64,000 nt of DNA from Uloborus plumipes (Eukaryota; Arthropoda; Arachnida; Araneae; Uloboridae). The translations under genes and the position numbers were made by a program. The DNA lies in the NCBI GenBank assembly GCA_038373865.1, contig JAXGGA010002385.1, positions 59,919-123,918 on the forward strand, in the 5' to 3' direction. Below are positions 1 through 13,609 of this stretch, piece by piece. The notes under the pieces were generated by a model. That model saw nothing but the letters and a program-made list of their open reading frames with translations. It ran no database searches and was not told where the DNA came from. The first letter of the stretch is position 1. The number at the start of each line of letters is the position of its first letter.

Positions 1-1940
1 ATATTTATGAGTTTTGTAATTTATTCTTGTTGGAGCTTCTAATAGGCATGCTTCTTCATAAGTAGATGTTTGAGATTCAGTTGTGTCGTCACTCTGTATC
101 TATATCTATGTTTAAATAATTTTTGAGTTAGAGGATTATTAAAATTAAATCCTGGAGTAAAAACAAAAAATAAGAAAGTTTGAAAATATTTATCTCAACA
201 TTGTTTTCCTCGCATTACTTAACCAAAGGAGCTTACCTAAAGAAAATTTGGATTAATTGGAGCATGTTATGGGTCGCAAAAAATTGAAATATTAAACCTT
301 TTCATTCGTTTGTAAAACGTCTCCTTTTACCTTACCACTTCCTTCTTCTATAAGTTTTACTGTTTGAACAATTTTGTTTAAATCTTAAGAAAGTGATGAT
401 GATGGCCAAGAATGGTATTTAATCGTTAAATATATATAAAAAAACAATGTGGTATGAAACCTTATCATTTCAGAAACTCATATAATGACGTTTGTAAATG
501 CAAAATCCGGTTTTCGGAATATATTTGTTCCTAATTATTTTGTTAATAAAATTATTTCAACTTAAAGTATCTGTGTTTTAGTAAATGATCCAGTTCTTCT
601 AAATCAACATCTTCAAGTGGTGATTCATCATGACCCAAACTATTAACCAATTTTCAAGATTTTTTTTTACTTTAATTCTATAATTAAATGTGAAAAAAAT
701 GCTGGCCCATGGAAAATGCGAGTTCATATTTTTATTCGTTATTTTTAACCACCCTCATGTTTGCAAGTTAATAAAAATTATTAATTTTGAACAAAAAATA
801 TTGAAAAGGAAGTTGTCGAAAATACTTGAAAATATCCAAATCCGTGTGTGTTGTAAGGTTTAAGAAATAGATAGGCAGACACACGCAATCAAGAACAGTG
901 CGAAACAAAATTAAAACACTCATGTTAAAAAGAATGCATCATTAAAAATAAATTTTAAAAATCATTAAATCACCATTAGGCAGCATTACGTAAGTATTTT
1001 TTCCTGTAGGTATTAAATCACTTTGTGGATATACTTTCTGCTATACATATCCGGTATTGTCAAACATTTTAATACACTAAATATAAGACAGATAATAACG
1101 AAGAAAATTGATACCTAGTTAATCCCTATAATTAGCAACGTTTAACGATAAATAATATACAAGCTTCTTAATACTCAAAAATGTTTTCATAATAAAAGGG
1201 TAAATAAACGATACTGAATAGAACTCTTAAGGTATTAATTATAAAATCAAGCCCTTTAAAAATTGCATAAAGGTTGCAAAATGATTTTGACAAAAGAATA
1301 ATTTAAACTCAACCGTTGATTTTTCAAACGTATTTTAAAGCTAAAATGTATTTTGCTTCTATATCACAATCACATGTATCAATGTTCTTCTAAATCAATA
1401 GAATTTGTACTAGAAGATTTAAACTTATTTTCAATGATGTGTTTTTTAAACTCGATTTACACAATTTAAGTCAGTACAGCAAACATTTCTCCTAGTAATA
1501 CCTAGAAAATAGACCACAAAACAAAGTTACTTTATACTTACAAACAATCGATCTGATTTATTATTATCAATTTTTAGATTTTTTTTCCTCCTGCTCATCT
1601 TACTACCCACTTTTCTTCCATCCACCACAGAACTTCGCATTTTTATTTCTTCATCCAAGCATATCAATCATTGTCGAACGATTCCCCACTCTTCGTCTCT
1701 TCCATTAATTCTCGTGTGTCAGAAACATTTGAGTTGATCGAAATTCAGATGATACATTCGGCTAAAGTTTCGCGGCTTGTAAGAGTAACGAATGATTTAA
1801 TATGAAAAATGGTTTTCTTCAAGTAATGATAAGCGAATTGTTGAGTGGATTGCTGTGGGATAGATTAATTATGCTTTTTTTTTTTCGGTGGTCCGCTTGG
1901 TTAAGGAATAAGTTAAATTTGCATTAAGATTTAAGTTTTT
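1..1940. repeat. Direct repeat, copy A (cut by window start)
   Basis: This block recurs almost unchanged at 4392-6332, an offset of 4391-4392 bp. By eye I found only a handful of differences: a few substitutions near 480-490 and 1310, and one extra T in the copy B poly-T run. Similarity stops abruptly at 1940, after a GTTTTT run. The left boundary lies outside the window. There is no coding content beyond a speculative 56-nt exon at 1723-1778. It could be a recent tandem duplication, or an unmerged haplotype in the assembly. Confidence 0.95.
1723..1778 (+). other. Speculative 56-nt internal exon
   Basis: A pyrimidine-rich stretch ending in CAG (1720-1722) precedes 56 nt that stay open in one frame (two leading bases, then 18 codons). 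A GTAAGAGT donor-like site starts at 1779. The same sequence is repeated without change at 6115-6170. The encoded peptide matches nothing I recognise. Its end phase (0) does not fit the reading frame preferred for the candidate exon at 4029. Such short acceptor-open-donor combinations also arise by chance in AT-rich DNA. Confidence 0.15.
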
Positions 1941-3247
<1,307 letters not shown>

Positions 3248-3990
3248 TGTCGCATGCGTGAGTTCATAAAATAATTTCTGCTATTATTAAAAATTAAATG
3301 TGATATTTTTAAATAATTTAACTAGCCTGAAGACATTAATCATCGTTTTCAATCATCATATAATTTAACGCTACCCTACTCTTCTGATTTGACATTTCGC
3401 TCATTTGCGCGTAATAAAGGTGTTATCAGCATATTTGTCGTGTGCATAAGTTTATAAAATAATTTATGCTATTATTAAAAATCAAATGCCATTTTTGTTT
3501 TAAACTAAACTGATATTTTTGAATAATTTACATAACCTAAAGGCATTACTTATCGTTTTCAATAATCATATTACGCAACCCTACTCTTCTTATTTGACAT
3601 ATCGCACATTTGCGCATAATAAAGATTGTATCAGCATATTTGTCGCGTGCGTGAGTTTATAAAATAATTTGTGCTGTTGTTAAAAATTAAATACGATTTT
3701 TGCTTCAAAATAAAGCGACATTTATAAATAATTTATGTAATCTAAAAACATTAATTGTCATTTTCAATCATCATATCATTACGCTACCCTACTCTTCTTA
3801 TTTGACATATCGCACATTTGCACGTAAAAAAGATTTTATCAGCATATTTGTCGTGTGTGTGAGGTTATAAATAATAAGTGTTATTATTAAAATTATATGT
3901 ATTTTTGTTTTTAACTAAAGCGATATTTATTAATAATTTACAAAATCTTAACGCATTAATTATCGTACTTATTAATCATATTTCGCTTCC
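3248..3990. repeat. Tandem repeat, ~190-208 bp unit, ~3.6 copies
   Basis: Units start with a TGTCG-TGCGTGAG-like box at 3248, 3436, 3641 and 3849. Each continues through a TTATAAAATAATTT box, a TTTTCAATCATCATA box and a pyrimidine-rich CCCTACTCTTCTTATTTGAC box. The copies are diverged by substitutions and small indels, so the array is not young. The last unit runs directly into a strong polypyrimidine tract and splice-acceptor-like sequence at 4028, so the array could be an expanded intron end. Confidence 0.9.
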
Positions 3991-4028
3991 CCTCTCCAAT
4001 TACTTTTGCGTTTTTTTTCCCTTTTCAG

Positions 4029-4150
4029 ATATGCAACAAGGAGAAAATGTGGTTTCTGCTGAAAAGTCTAAGGAAGAGAAAAATGCATTATATAAACTGC
4101 AACGCATCCTGAAATATGCATGGAAAAAGAAGGGCTCCAAAGTGTTCTAA
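4029..4150 (+). CDS. Candidate terminal coding exon, unidentified protein
   Basis: A long pyrimidine tract (about 3975-4026) ends in a TTTTCAG acceptor. It is followed by 122 nt open to a TAA at 4148-4150. Read with two leading bases, it gives a 39-residue hydrophilic C-terminus, rich in Glu in its first half and Lys/Arg in its second (helical, basic: LQRILKYAWKKKG). Codon composition is less AT-biased than the flanks. A second frame (phase 0) is also open for 27 codons, so the frame is not secure. No upstream exon can be linked. I do not recognise the family. A chance ORF behind a chance acceptor remains possible. Confidence 0.35.
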
Positions 4151-4391
4151 AACGCCGAAAAGAACATTATTTTAACATAAAAATAACGCAGGTGTTTAGA
4201 AAGAGAAAAAGTGAAATGGCTTAACCCTTTTAAAATGTAAATAACGGACCCTCTCCAGTGCAGATAGTAGCTCAGGAAAGAAAAGATCATCCCATTTCGC
4301 TTCAAGTTGTTACACAAATGCGCTCTTCTAGAGCCGTCTTTTTATTATCACGCAACAACATTTTTCAAAACAAATCTGTTTCTTTGAATTA
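4151..4391. other. Short spacer before repeat copy B
   Basis: About 240 bp of AT-rich sequence between the candidate terminal exon and direct-repeat copy B. If the exon is real, this would hold its 3' UTR. There is no clean AATAAA close to the stop. Confidence 0.4.
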
Positions 4392-6332
4392 ATATTTATG
4401 AGTTTTGTAATTTATTCTTGTTGGAGCTTCTAATAGGCATGCTTCTTCATAAGTAGATGTTTGAGATTCAGTTGTGTCGTCACTCTGTATCTATATCTAT
4501 GTTTAAATAATTTTTGAGTTAGAGGATTATTAAAATTAAATCCTGGAGTAAAAACAAAAAATAAGAAAGTTTGAAAATATTTATCTCAACATTGTTTTCC
4601 TCGCATTACTTAACCAAAGGAGCTTACCTAAAGAAAATTTGGATTAATTGGAGCATGTTATGGGTCGCAAAAAATTGAAATATTAAACCTTTTCATTCGT
4701 TTGTAAAACGTCTCCTTTTACCTTACCACTTCCTTCTTCTATAAGTTTTACTGTTTGAACAATTTTGTTTAAATCTTAAGAAAGTGATGATGATGGCCAA
4801 GAATGGTATTTAATCGTTAAATATATATAAAAAAACAATGTGGTATGAAACCTTATCATTTCAGAAACTTATATAACGACGTTTGTAAATGCAAAATCCG
4901 GTTTTCGGAATATATTTGTTCCTAATTATTTTGTTAATAAAATTATTTCAACTTAAAGTATCTGTGTTTTAGTAAATGATCCAGTTCTTCTAAATCAACA
5001 TCTTCAAGTGGTGATTCATCATGACCCAAACTATTAACCAATTTTCAAGATTTTTTTTTTACTTTAATTCTATAATTAAATGTGAAAAAAATGCTGGCCC
5101 ATGGAAAATGCGAGTTCATATTTTTATTCGTTATTTTTAACCACCCTCATGTTTGCAAGTTAATAAAAATTATTAATTTTGAACAAAAAATATTGAAAAG
5201 GAAGTTGTCGAAAATACTTGAAAATATCCAAATCCGTGTGTGTTGTAAGGTTTAAGAAATAGATAGGCAGACACACGCAATCAAGAACAGTGCGAAACAA
5301 AATTAAAACACTCATGTTAAAAAGAATGCATCATTAAAAATAAATTTTAAAAATCATTAAATCACCATTAGGCAGCATTACGTAAGTATTTTTTCCTGTA
5401 GGTATTAAATCACTTTGTGGATATACTTTCTGCTATACATATCCGGTATTGTCAAACATTTTAATACACTAAATATAAGACAGATAATAACGAAGAAAAT
5501 TGATACCTAGTTAATCCCTATAATTAGCAACGTTTAACGATAAATAATATACAAGCTTCTTAATACTCAAAAATGTTTTCATAATAAAAGGGTAAATAAA
5601 CGATACTGAATAGAACTCTTAAGGTATTAATTATAAAATCAAGCCCTTTAAAAATTGCATAAAGGTTGCAAAATGATTTTGACAAAAGAATAATTTAATC
5701 TCAACCGTTGATTTTTCAAACGTATTTTAAAGCTAAAATGTATTTTGCTTCTATATCACAATCACATGTATCAATGTTCTTCTAAATCAATAGAATTTGT
5801 ACTAGAAGATTTAAACTTATTTTCAATGATGTGTTTTTTAAACTCGATTTACACAATTTAAGTCAGTACAGCAAACATTTCTCCTAGTAATACCTAGAAA
5901 ATAGACCACAAAACAAAGTTACTTTATACTTACAAACAATCGATCTGATTTATTATTATCAATTTTTAGATTTTTTTTCCTCCTGCTCATCTTACTACCC
6001 ACTTTTCTTCCATCCACCACAGAACTTCGCATTTTTATTTCTTCATCCAAGCATATCAATCATTGTCGAACGATTCCCCACTCTTCGTCTCTTCCATTAA
6101 TTCTCGTGTGTCAGAAACATTTGAGTTGATCGAAATTCAGATGATACATTCGGCTAAAGTTTCGCGGCTTGTAAGAGTAACGAATGATTTAATATGAAAA
6201 ATGGTTTTCTTCAAGTAATGATAAGCGAATTGTTGAGTGGATTGCTGTGGGATAGATTAATTATGCTTTTTTTTTTTCGGTGGTCCGCTTGGTTAAGGAA
6301 TAAGTTAAATTTGCATTAAGATTTAAGTTTTT
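4392..6332. repeat. Direct repeat, copy B
   Basis: Near-identical to 1-1940 in the same orientation. The ends are not TG...CA, and the 2.45 kb between the copies has no gag/pol-like coding or obvious primer-binding site, so I do not read this as an LTR pair. The near-identity implies very recent duplication, gene conversion or an assembly duplication. Confidence 0.95.
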
Positions 6333-8606
6333 ATACTGCTTTACCACCTTTGTTGTCTTTTTTTTTTGTTTTTTAAACATATTAGTCAATTCAAACATTT
6401 AATCAGCGAGTGGCTTTTTTTCTCGTATTTTGGTAATCACCACTGTGTTTGCACAGGATAATGTTTCTATGCATAGTAACTGTTTTGCTAAACAGTGATC
6501 ATCTCTGTAATACAATTTTAATGATGATTGAAACTCTTAATTTTTACTGCATACTACTTATACGTCGGAAATGATGTAACATCATTTCTTATCATTAATC
6601 ATACGCTACAAGGTTTTTCCTCAAAACTCATTTCACCCTGAAATTTTCATAGGGTTGATTGGGCTTAGTAGGACCCCTTTTTAGGGTAATTCGCTTTGGA
6701 AGGATTATGTAAAAGTTTTTGAAACAAAAATATGTAAATATATTGACTCATTTTATCTTAGGGTTGATTACTAAGCAAAATCTCTGGATTATTTTATTTT
6801 TTCCCCGCTTACCATATACGAAGGGGTACGTGGGTTACTTACTAAATTTAGAGCATGCTTATCTAAACGAGGGATGTGAGTAAATGAGTGCTAAAGGATG
6901 AAGTAGGTAAATATTTAGTATGCATTTTTTTAAAATATAAATACAGTTGTAACGTTGCTATTAATACCACAGCACGAAAATTAGTGGTTGTACAGCATTA
7001 TTGGCAGAAAAGAAGAAAATTTAAAATGAATCATCAAGGGGTGGATTTACCCCATTTAAGTAAAACTTACAAGGTAACTGGGACCATTCCTCTTATTTAC
7101 TTTTTTGTAATACTGCGTAAAAATTACTACGTCAGTAAGCACTTCAGGTTAAACTATACATAAAGGTTTCATAAGCATTGAAAAAAAATATTTCATTGAA
7201 ACATTTTCATCAAAGTTATCTAAAAAATATTTTTCGCTATATTTTTCTTTTTTGACACTTTTTCTTTGAACTAGAAAAAATTCCATGAAACCCAGGTATA
7301 TATGCAAAACCAATCACCATGATAAAATGTGACCATAATCAGTGTAAAAAAGTGCAAAAAGTCATATGTATATTTTAGTTTCATTAGAGAGACCAATCTA
7401 CCACAGAAATCCATTTCCCCCAACTATCTCTCCACATAGTAGGATAAAAAAGGGCAATATGATGATGACGAATCGGGTAAGATAAGAAATAAAAAATATC
7501 AGTAATTATTTCATTAATATTAGCACATAGAAAATGTATTTTTGATTTTAATTTCTGAGGAGTTAACGAAGGTCACTGCAATACAATACAAAAAAAGTAA
7601 ATTGCAGGTAATTCAAGGGTTATCTGTCTTAATTAATCTCAGGTGGTGACAATTTTTAAAGAACTTTAAAAATTACTCATTGAACACGAACATGTATTCC
7701 TTTTTTGAACACTTCGTTATGTAAGAGTTTTTGCACACGTTTTGGAATAATTCGTTTACAATACAATTTTTTCCAATATTTATTTTTTATACTATGCTAT
7801 GATAATTTTCGGCATTATGTACAAATAACAGACACAAATTATTAAAGCTTATATTGTTTTCCGTCTTTGTTAAAAATGATAGCTTCTTGATGAAAGGCAA
7901 AAAATCATTAAATCCGCCAGAAAGAAAGTGTTTCGCATCTGTTTCTTTACTTCGTCGTGTTATGAATCCTATGACGTTAAGCATGTTGAATGTTTTATAA
8001 TTTTATAATTTCATAATATAACAAGAGCACAAGATGTTTATAATATAACTTTTACAAAGCATTTGTATGTTCTTAGCGAAAAATGTTTAAATGTTCTGAA
8101 TGACCAAATTTCTACGGTTACACTGAACTAAAAGTGACACGCACTATCCTATATCCTGAAGCATAGTCTTTATATGATGTAAGAGAATCATCATCTGATG
8201 AAAATAAGGATCTGTTGGGCAGGTGATGAATTAGTGGTCAGTCGGACGATGTCATCATTTATCATTCAGGGTCAGGAGGGAGGATTGCGAGATGGACGAA
8301 AAAGAAAATTATAAGATTTTTTTTCCCTTCCTTGGTAAGAAGATTGACTGTTATCATTTGTAATGAATGATTCCCTTAAGATAATTTATCTTAAATCTCA
8401 TTCGTTAAGTACTTGTTTGGACATAAGTTCGGGACTTTGCTATTGGAAATATTTTCAAAAATATTTTAAAATAGTAAAGAATATATAACAATATAATTAT
8501 AACGGTTTGGAGGAGAAAAGTACATATATAATATGCCATTTGCAGAAAGTTATTATGGCGATTAAATTTCCCGAATTCAGCATTGTAAAATTTGTTGTGT
8601 AACATT
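6333..8606. other. Unique AT-rich sequence
   Basis: No gene recognised. There is a short near-perfect palindrome at about 6569-6590 (AAATGATGT/ACATCATTT). A slightly GC-richer stretch at about 8150-8300 shows no further structure. Open frames here are short and of chance character. Confidence 0.5.
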
Positions 8607-8683
8607 ACTCCATAAGCGGCAGTAGTTCCATGTTAGCTGGTCATACTGCGGCAGCAGTGCTGCCTCCACTGCTATGGAGTAAC
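8607..8683. repeat. Small inverted repeat / MITE-like hairpin
   Basis: TTACTCCATA near 8605-8615 is mirrored by TATGGAGTAA near 8673-8683. Imperfectly paired inner arms (GCGGCAGTAG against CCACTGC) surround a CAG-rich centre. This may be a very short palindromic element or the remnant of one. No clear target duplication. Confidence 0.45.
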
Positions 8684-9256
8684 TTAGTCGATATATCTTT
8701 GGTCAAGTAGCGCATCTCTAATGAAAGTTACACCATGAAAATGTAACTTTATCGTTACGCTTCACCAAACTCTATGTGTAAGATTACGCCATAATTATCT
8801 GTCAAAAGAAAGAAGAAGAAAAAGGAGTATTCTTTGGACTGTAGGATTACTTGTAATTGTTCGTCAATTTAATGTTCGTCAATTTCATGCTTTCCCACTA
8901 CCAATAGGGTCGTTCCACGTCAAATCGCCTAAGGCTATGTGCCGTCATGTCTCGGATTTTGTTCAATATTTTTTTACGGATAGATACCAATGAGATAAAC
9001 TCAAATTAATTTTTTTAGATTTTTTAAATAAAAATTTAGGGCTGTAGAATTTTTTGAAATTTTGATTTTTTCAGAATTTTTGCTTTTTTATTCTTGGTCT
9101 GCATTTTGAAAAAGCTCCATAACTTCCTCATTTTTCATTCAATTAAGCCAGTTTACGTATCATTTTAAAGCTAATTATTTTCTCCTTCAATCTTAGTGAC
9201 AAAAATGAGTTTCTGAAAAATAGAATTTTGCCAATGGTCGTCTGAAGTCAGATTTT

Positions 9257-9705
9257 GTGTTTTTTCAATTGGTATGTTCAGTAGGTCATATCTCCGGAGT
9301 ACCAGTTAACAACTGCTCAATTTTTTTTTTCAGTGATGACCACATCATATACTTTTTATGTATAAAAAATTGGAAGGGTGTTTTTTGTTGTTTTGGAATA
9401 AAAAATTCAAGTGTGTTTTTTCAGTTGGTATGATCAATAGGTCATATCTCCGGAATACCAACTAAGAAATGCACGACACTTTTTTTCTGTTATGACAACA
9501 TCATACCCTTTTTATGTATAAAAAATTAGGAGGGTGCTTTTTGTAGTTTTGGAATAAAAAAATCAAACGTGTTTTTTCAGTTGGTATGATCAATAGGTCA
9601 TATCTCCGGATTACCAGTTAACAACTGCGCCATTTTTTTTCTAAAATGAAAACATCATAATGTTTTTATGATCAAGATATTAGAAGGCTGTTTTTTGTTG
9701 TTCTG
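9257..9705. repeat. Three ~156 bp subterminal tandem repeats, left arm
   Basis: Units beginning GTGTTTTTTCA start at 9257, 9413 and 9569, a period of 156 bp. Each contains TAGGTCATATCTCCGG and a conserved ACATCATA box. The same three units appear inverted in the right arm (about 10625-11090). Repeated subterminal boxes in transposons often bind transposase; here that is inference. Confidence 0.85.
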
Positions 9706-9804
9706 AAATTTAAAAAAAAATATTGAATTTTTGAAACAAATTTCTTTAAAAATCAAGTTTTCGATAAGTTTAAAAACTTCGTAAAATTAAAAAAAAAAAA
9801 AAAA

Positions 9805-10197
9805 CTATGCTATCACAAGGAAGACCACGACATGGCAGCTGAATGGCATTTCTTTGCCACGAGTCATGGCAAGAATGCATGCGATGGAGTAGGGGGCACA
9901 ATAAAACGGCTTGCAATAAGGGCAAGTCTTCAAAGAACTGTCGAAGGACAGATTTTAAATGCACATGATCTATTTCAATTTGCCTCTCAAAACATAAAGG
10001 GGATACAGATGTTTTTCGTTACAGCAGTGGAAGTGGTTGCAAATGAAGATTTTTTAAAGCAAAGATATGAAAGAGCCTTAATAATAGTAGGCAGCAGAGA
10101 CAATTACTTCTTCAAGCCATTAGACACGAAGGGTATATTAGTGAAGAAGGTTTCTGTGTTTGAAAAACCTTTTGTTGCCACTGTCGGAACATCGTAG
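9805..10197 (+). pseudogene. C-terminal fragment of a transposase-like protein
   Basis: The frame is open from about 9802 and ends at a TAG at 10195-10197. The first ATG is at 9832, but codons upstream (LCYHKEDHD) continue the same protein, so that ATG is internal. The peptide has the run WHFFATSHGK followed by CDGVGGTIKRLA and, later, an FQFASQNIKGI segment. I recall this arrangement from C-terminal parts of transposon-encoded proteins widespread in invertebrate genomes; the exact family name is uncertain. The N-terminal catalytic part is missing: the left arm and a poly-A run abut the fragment. It sits centrally between the inverted arms, as expected for an internally deleted element, and cannot make a complete transposase. 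Confidence 0.65.
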
Positions 10198-11482
10198 AAA
10201 TAAAGATTGTTATTCATGAAATTTTTATGCTTTCATTTGATAACAAATTATAAAATGTTGCGTAGATTTCAGAATAATGGAAACCAAATATAAAATTTTT
10301 CCAACCACCAAGAGCTCGCGAGTCTTTTTTTGTCAAACTATGAATGAAAGTAGATTTAAAGACATTTCAGTTTACTTTATCGTAATTCCTATCGGTTGAT
10401 GGTGGCTAGCAAATAAGTACTGAAGAGTAAAATAATTATGCAGCGACTTTTCACTACCAAAGCATGCAAGCAATATAACAATATAAAACTACCATTAAGT
10501 ATTTGAATGTAATAAATAGGATACATTTTCATCTGCTTGTGAAGTATGATGCTGAATGAATCTCAAATTTAAGTTTCAAAAGTTGATTTTAAAGTAAAGT
10601 TTTTTGAAAAAAACATGTAAGATTTTTATTACAAAATAACAAGAAAACTTCCTTCTAATTTCTTGATCATAAAAACATCATGATGTTTTCATTATGGGAA
10701 AAAAAATGGCGCAGTTGTTAACTGGTAATCCGGAGATATGACCTATTGATCATACCAAGTGAAAAAACACGTTTGATTTTTTTTATTCCAAAACTACAAA
10801 AAGCACCCTCCTAATTTTTTATACATAAAAAGGGTATGATGTTGTCATAACAGAAAAAAAGTGTCGTGCATTTCTTAGTTGGTAATCCGGAGATATGACC
10901 TATTGATCATACCAACTGAAAAAACACACTTGAATTTTTATTCCAAAACAACAAAAAACACCCTTCCAATTTTTTATACATAAAAAGTATATGATGTGGT
11001 CATCACTGAAAAAAAAATTGAGCAGTTCTTAGTTGGTACTCCGGAGATATGACCTACTGAACATACCAATTGAAAAAACACAAAATCTGACTTCAGACGA
11101 CCATTGGCAAAATTCTTTCTTTCAGAATCTCATTTTTGTCACTAAGATTGAAGGAGAAAATAATTAGCTTTAAAATGATACGTAAACTGGCTTAATTGAA
11201 TGAAAAATGAGGAAGTTATAGAGCTTTTTCAAAATGCATACCAAGAATAAAAAAGCAAAAATTCTGAAAAAATCAAAATTTCAAAAAATTCTACAACCCT
11301 AAATTTTTATTCAAAAAATCTAAAAAAAATAATTTGAGTTTATCTCATAGGTATCTATCGGTAAAAAAATATTGAACAAAATCTGAGACATGACGGCACG
11401 GCCGACTATTTAAATTAGGCGATTTGACGTGGAATGAGCCAATAAACTTTACACAAATTCGTAAGTTATTTTAATAACACAC

Positions 11483-11562
11483 GACAGGATCGAACCTCGA
11501 ACTGCGCATAGATAGCTCTCAATGCAAGAGCGTTTGACCACTCGACTAGTTATAGCACTCAT
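11483..11562 (-). repeat. tRNA-like sequence (tRNA-derived SINE head or tRNA pseudogene)
   Basis: On the minus strand an A-box-like TAGTCGAGTGGTC and a B-box GGTTCGATCC lie in tRNA order and spacing. Between them is a 5-bp GCTCT/AGAGC anticodon-stem-like hairpin. The extra length before the B box suggests derivation from a long-variable-arm tRNA (Leu/Ser type). The position-33 base and the T stem are wrong for a functional tRNA. It lies 42 bp from the end of the 8907 transposon, which may have inserted into its body. Confidence 0.6.
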
Positions 11563-13609
11563 TGGTTGCTTTCATAAGACTTTAACAGCTATGAGCCGAT
11601 GTTTATCTTAACATTTGCTCTTACACATAAAACGTGAAACTTATCTCTGATAATTAGTTTTCTTAAAATCGGAAAAACTTACCCCAGAATTTGCGTAACG
11701 TTACACCCATCAACAATGGTAACGTCATACAATTTGTTAAGTAAGATATTAAAGTTTAGTGTTTATTTAGATTTTTACAGATGACAAAAAATATGTGAAA
11801 ACAGTAGTATGAAAATAAAATTTACATAACATTTACAGTTTTTAAGAAAAAAAAAGATGATTCGGAAAAAATACTTATTTTTGCTAAGGTGAATAAATGC
11901 ATGAATAACTGCTAGATTCCTCCATCAACTATACCAATGAAAAACTTCATGTTCTAAAAGTAAGAATGTCGAATTCCACCTAGACGTCCAGCAAAAACTA
12001 AAGGTTATTTATTGTCTGTATTGTAATATGGAATTTTCGAATTTACTTTTTTTTCTTCTATTTCTATTTTTAAGAAACGTTAACTAGGTGCATTTCTTAA
12101 CAGATATTAACCATTTGAATACAATATTTTCTGAGAAGTCGAACGTTATAAATATTAGGGGAAGTTTATCCAATAAATTTTATCAAACTTTGAAGCATTT
12201 AATCCAATGCTAGATCTCTTAAGAAATACTTCATAGACTATTTGTCCCAAAAAATTGTAATGTGAAATTCAAATTGAACACTAACTGCTATCAGTACATA
12301 ATTTCAGAACTGAAATTAAAAAAAAAAAATATGCAAATTCGTTTCGTTTGAACACACCTGCTTCACTTTTTAATAACTTTAGAATAAAAAATAATTGATA
12401 TCACAAGCTCAGATATAAAAACAAATATTATTATGATAAAAAACAGAAAAATAATTTGCACCAAAAATACTTTTATGTTTTTTTTTTTTTTTTTTAACTG
12501 TGAGTAAAATGAAACGAGTTTAATCTCCAGAACTAGCAAATGTGTCAAGGCCGTCAAATGAATCAATCAGAAACCATTGTCAGTGGTAAAGAGCGCGGAA
12601 AAAATTATTTTTTTTACACATTATATCCGTTTTTTAGTTGAGAAACAAAAATTAAATATGAATTCTGAATTTTCAATTTTTTTCAACTTCCTAGTGCGAT
12701 TATACTTTATATTTCACTTTCCGTTATCCAGACAAAAATGTTGGAAACTCCCCCATACATGGTTAGGTTAAATATTTTTGAGCTGTTTGAAAAAAAGCAT
12801 CCAAATGCCAAAACAGAACTATCCTTTTTGTACTTGCACTACATCAAAAGCTATTTTCCGATAAAGTTCGAAGCAAATATCTGAAGTAAATTCGTCTGTT
12901 AGATCAAGATTTATATAGGATTCGATTTTTCCTCCTTTTTGTTCGGCTTTTAGGCTTTAAAAATAAATCGAAAATATATTTAAAAAAACAAGAATCGAAG
13001 GAGAATGAAACTCAAAATGACCTCACAATAAACCCTTAAGTATAAAGAAAAAATTAAATTTTTAGATTTTGATTTTAATGACATACTATTATGCATATTA
13101 AAATAGTCCAAAAGTAAAGATTTCGAAATTCGTATTCTCCAAAAGCTACGTGATTATCTAAAAACGGTGTCTAAAATTAAATAACAATCACATTTTGCTA
13201 CTATTTTCTTTAAAAATTTTTCCACCTATACGATTTTACAATTTATCCCCAAACTAAGCCTTCCTATCAGATTTTTTTTTACATTTAGTTTTTTTATCAA
13301 ACCATTTTCTGTCATTTATTTTAAGATGTAATATTCTCAAAATTTTAAGCAAACTTTCTGATTTTACCTCTTTTTTTTCTGTTTTTGTATGAATTTTTTC
13401 ATCTGAGAAAGAAGATAGTAAAGCGTAGTTACAAAATTAATTGCACTTCAGGAAATCGAATCTGAGCTTAAGTATACATTGCGTTAATTATACTTTAGAA
13501 GCTCTAAGCAAACAAATTTTTCTCACTTATCTGGTATCAACAATTTTAATCTAAAACTATTTTTACACCACGAATTTCCAAAAATAAAACATAAATAATG
13601 AAAATTATT
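11563..13609. other. Unique AT-rich sequence
   Basis: No gene or repeat recognised. Several homopolymer A/T runs. Open frames (e.g. 12363-12566 minus, 12577-12771 plus) are low-complexity Lys/Phe/Ile-rich chance frames. Confidence 0.5.

Larger units (their letters stand above)
8907..11440. mobile_element. Long-TIR DNA transposon, 2534 bp, internally deleted
   Basis: The ends are inverted: GGGTCGTTCCACGTCAAATC at 8907 matches the reverse complement of the sequence ending at 11440 (GGCTCATTCCACGTCAAATC). The arms stay alignable for about 800 bp (8907 to ~9705, ~10625 to 11440). AATA on both sides (8903-8906, 11441-11444) may be a 4-bp target duplication. Each arm holds three tandem ~156 bp subrepeats. 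The ~900 bp centre retains only the C-terminal part of a transposase, so this copy is non-autonomous. I could not fix the superfamily; the ends resemble those of the element at 29892. Confidence 0.9.

Noticed and set aside
9770..9964. Minus-strand 64-codon frame
   Set aside because: Antisense shadow of the transposase remnant.
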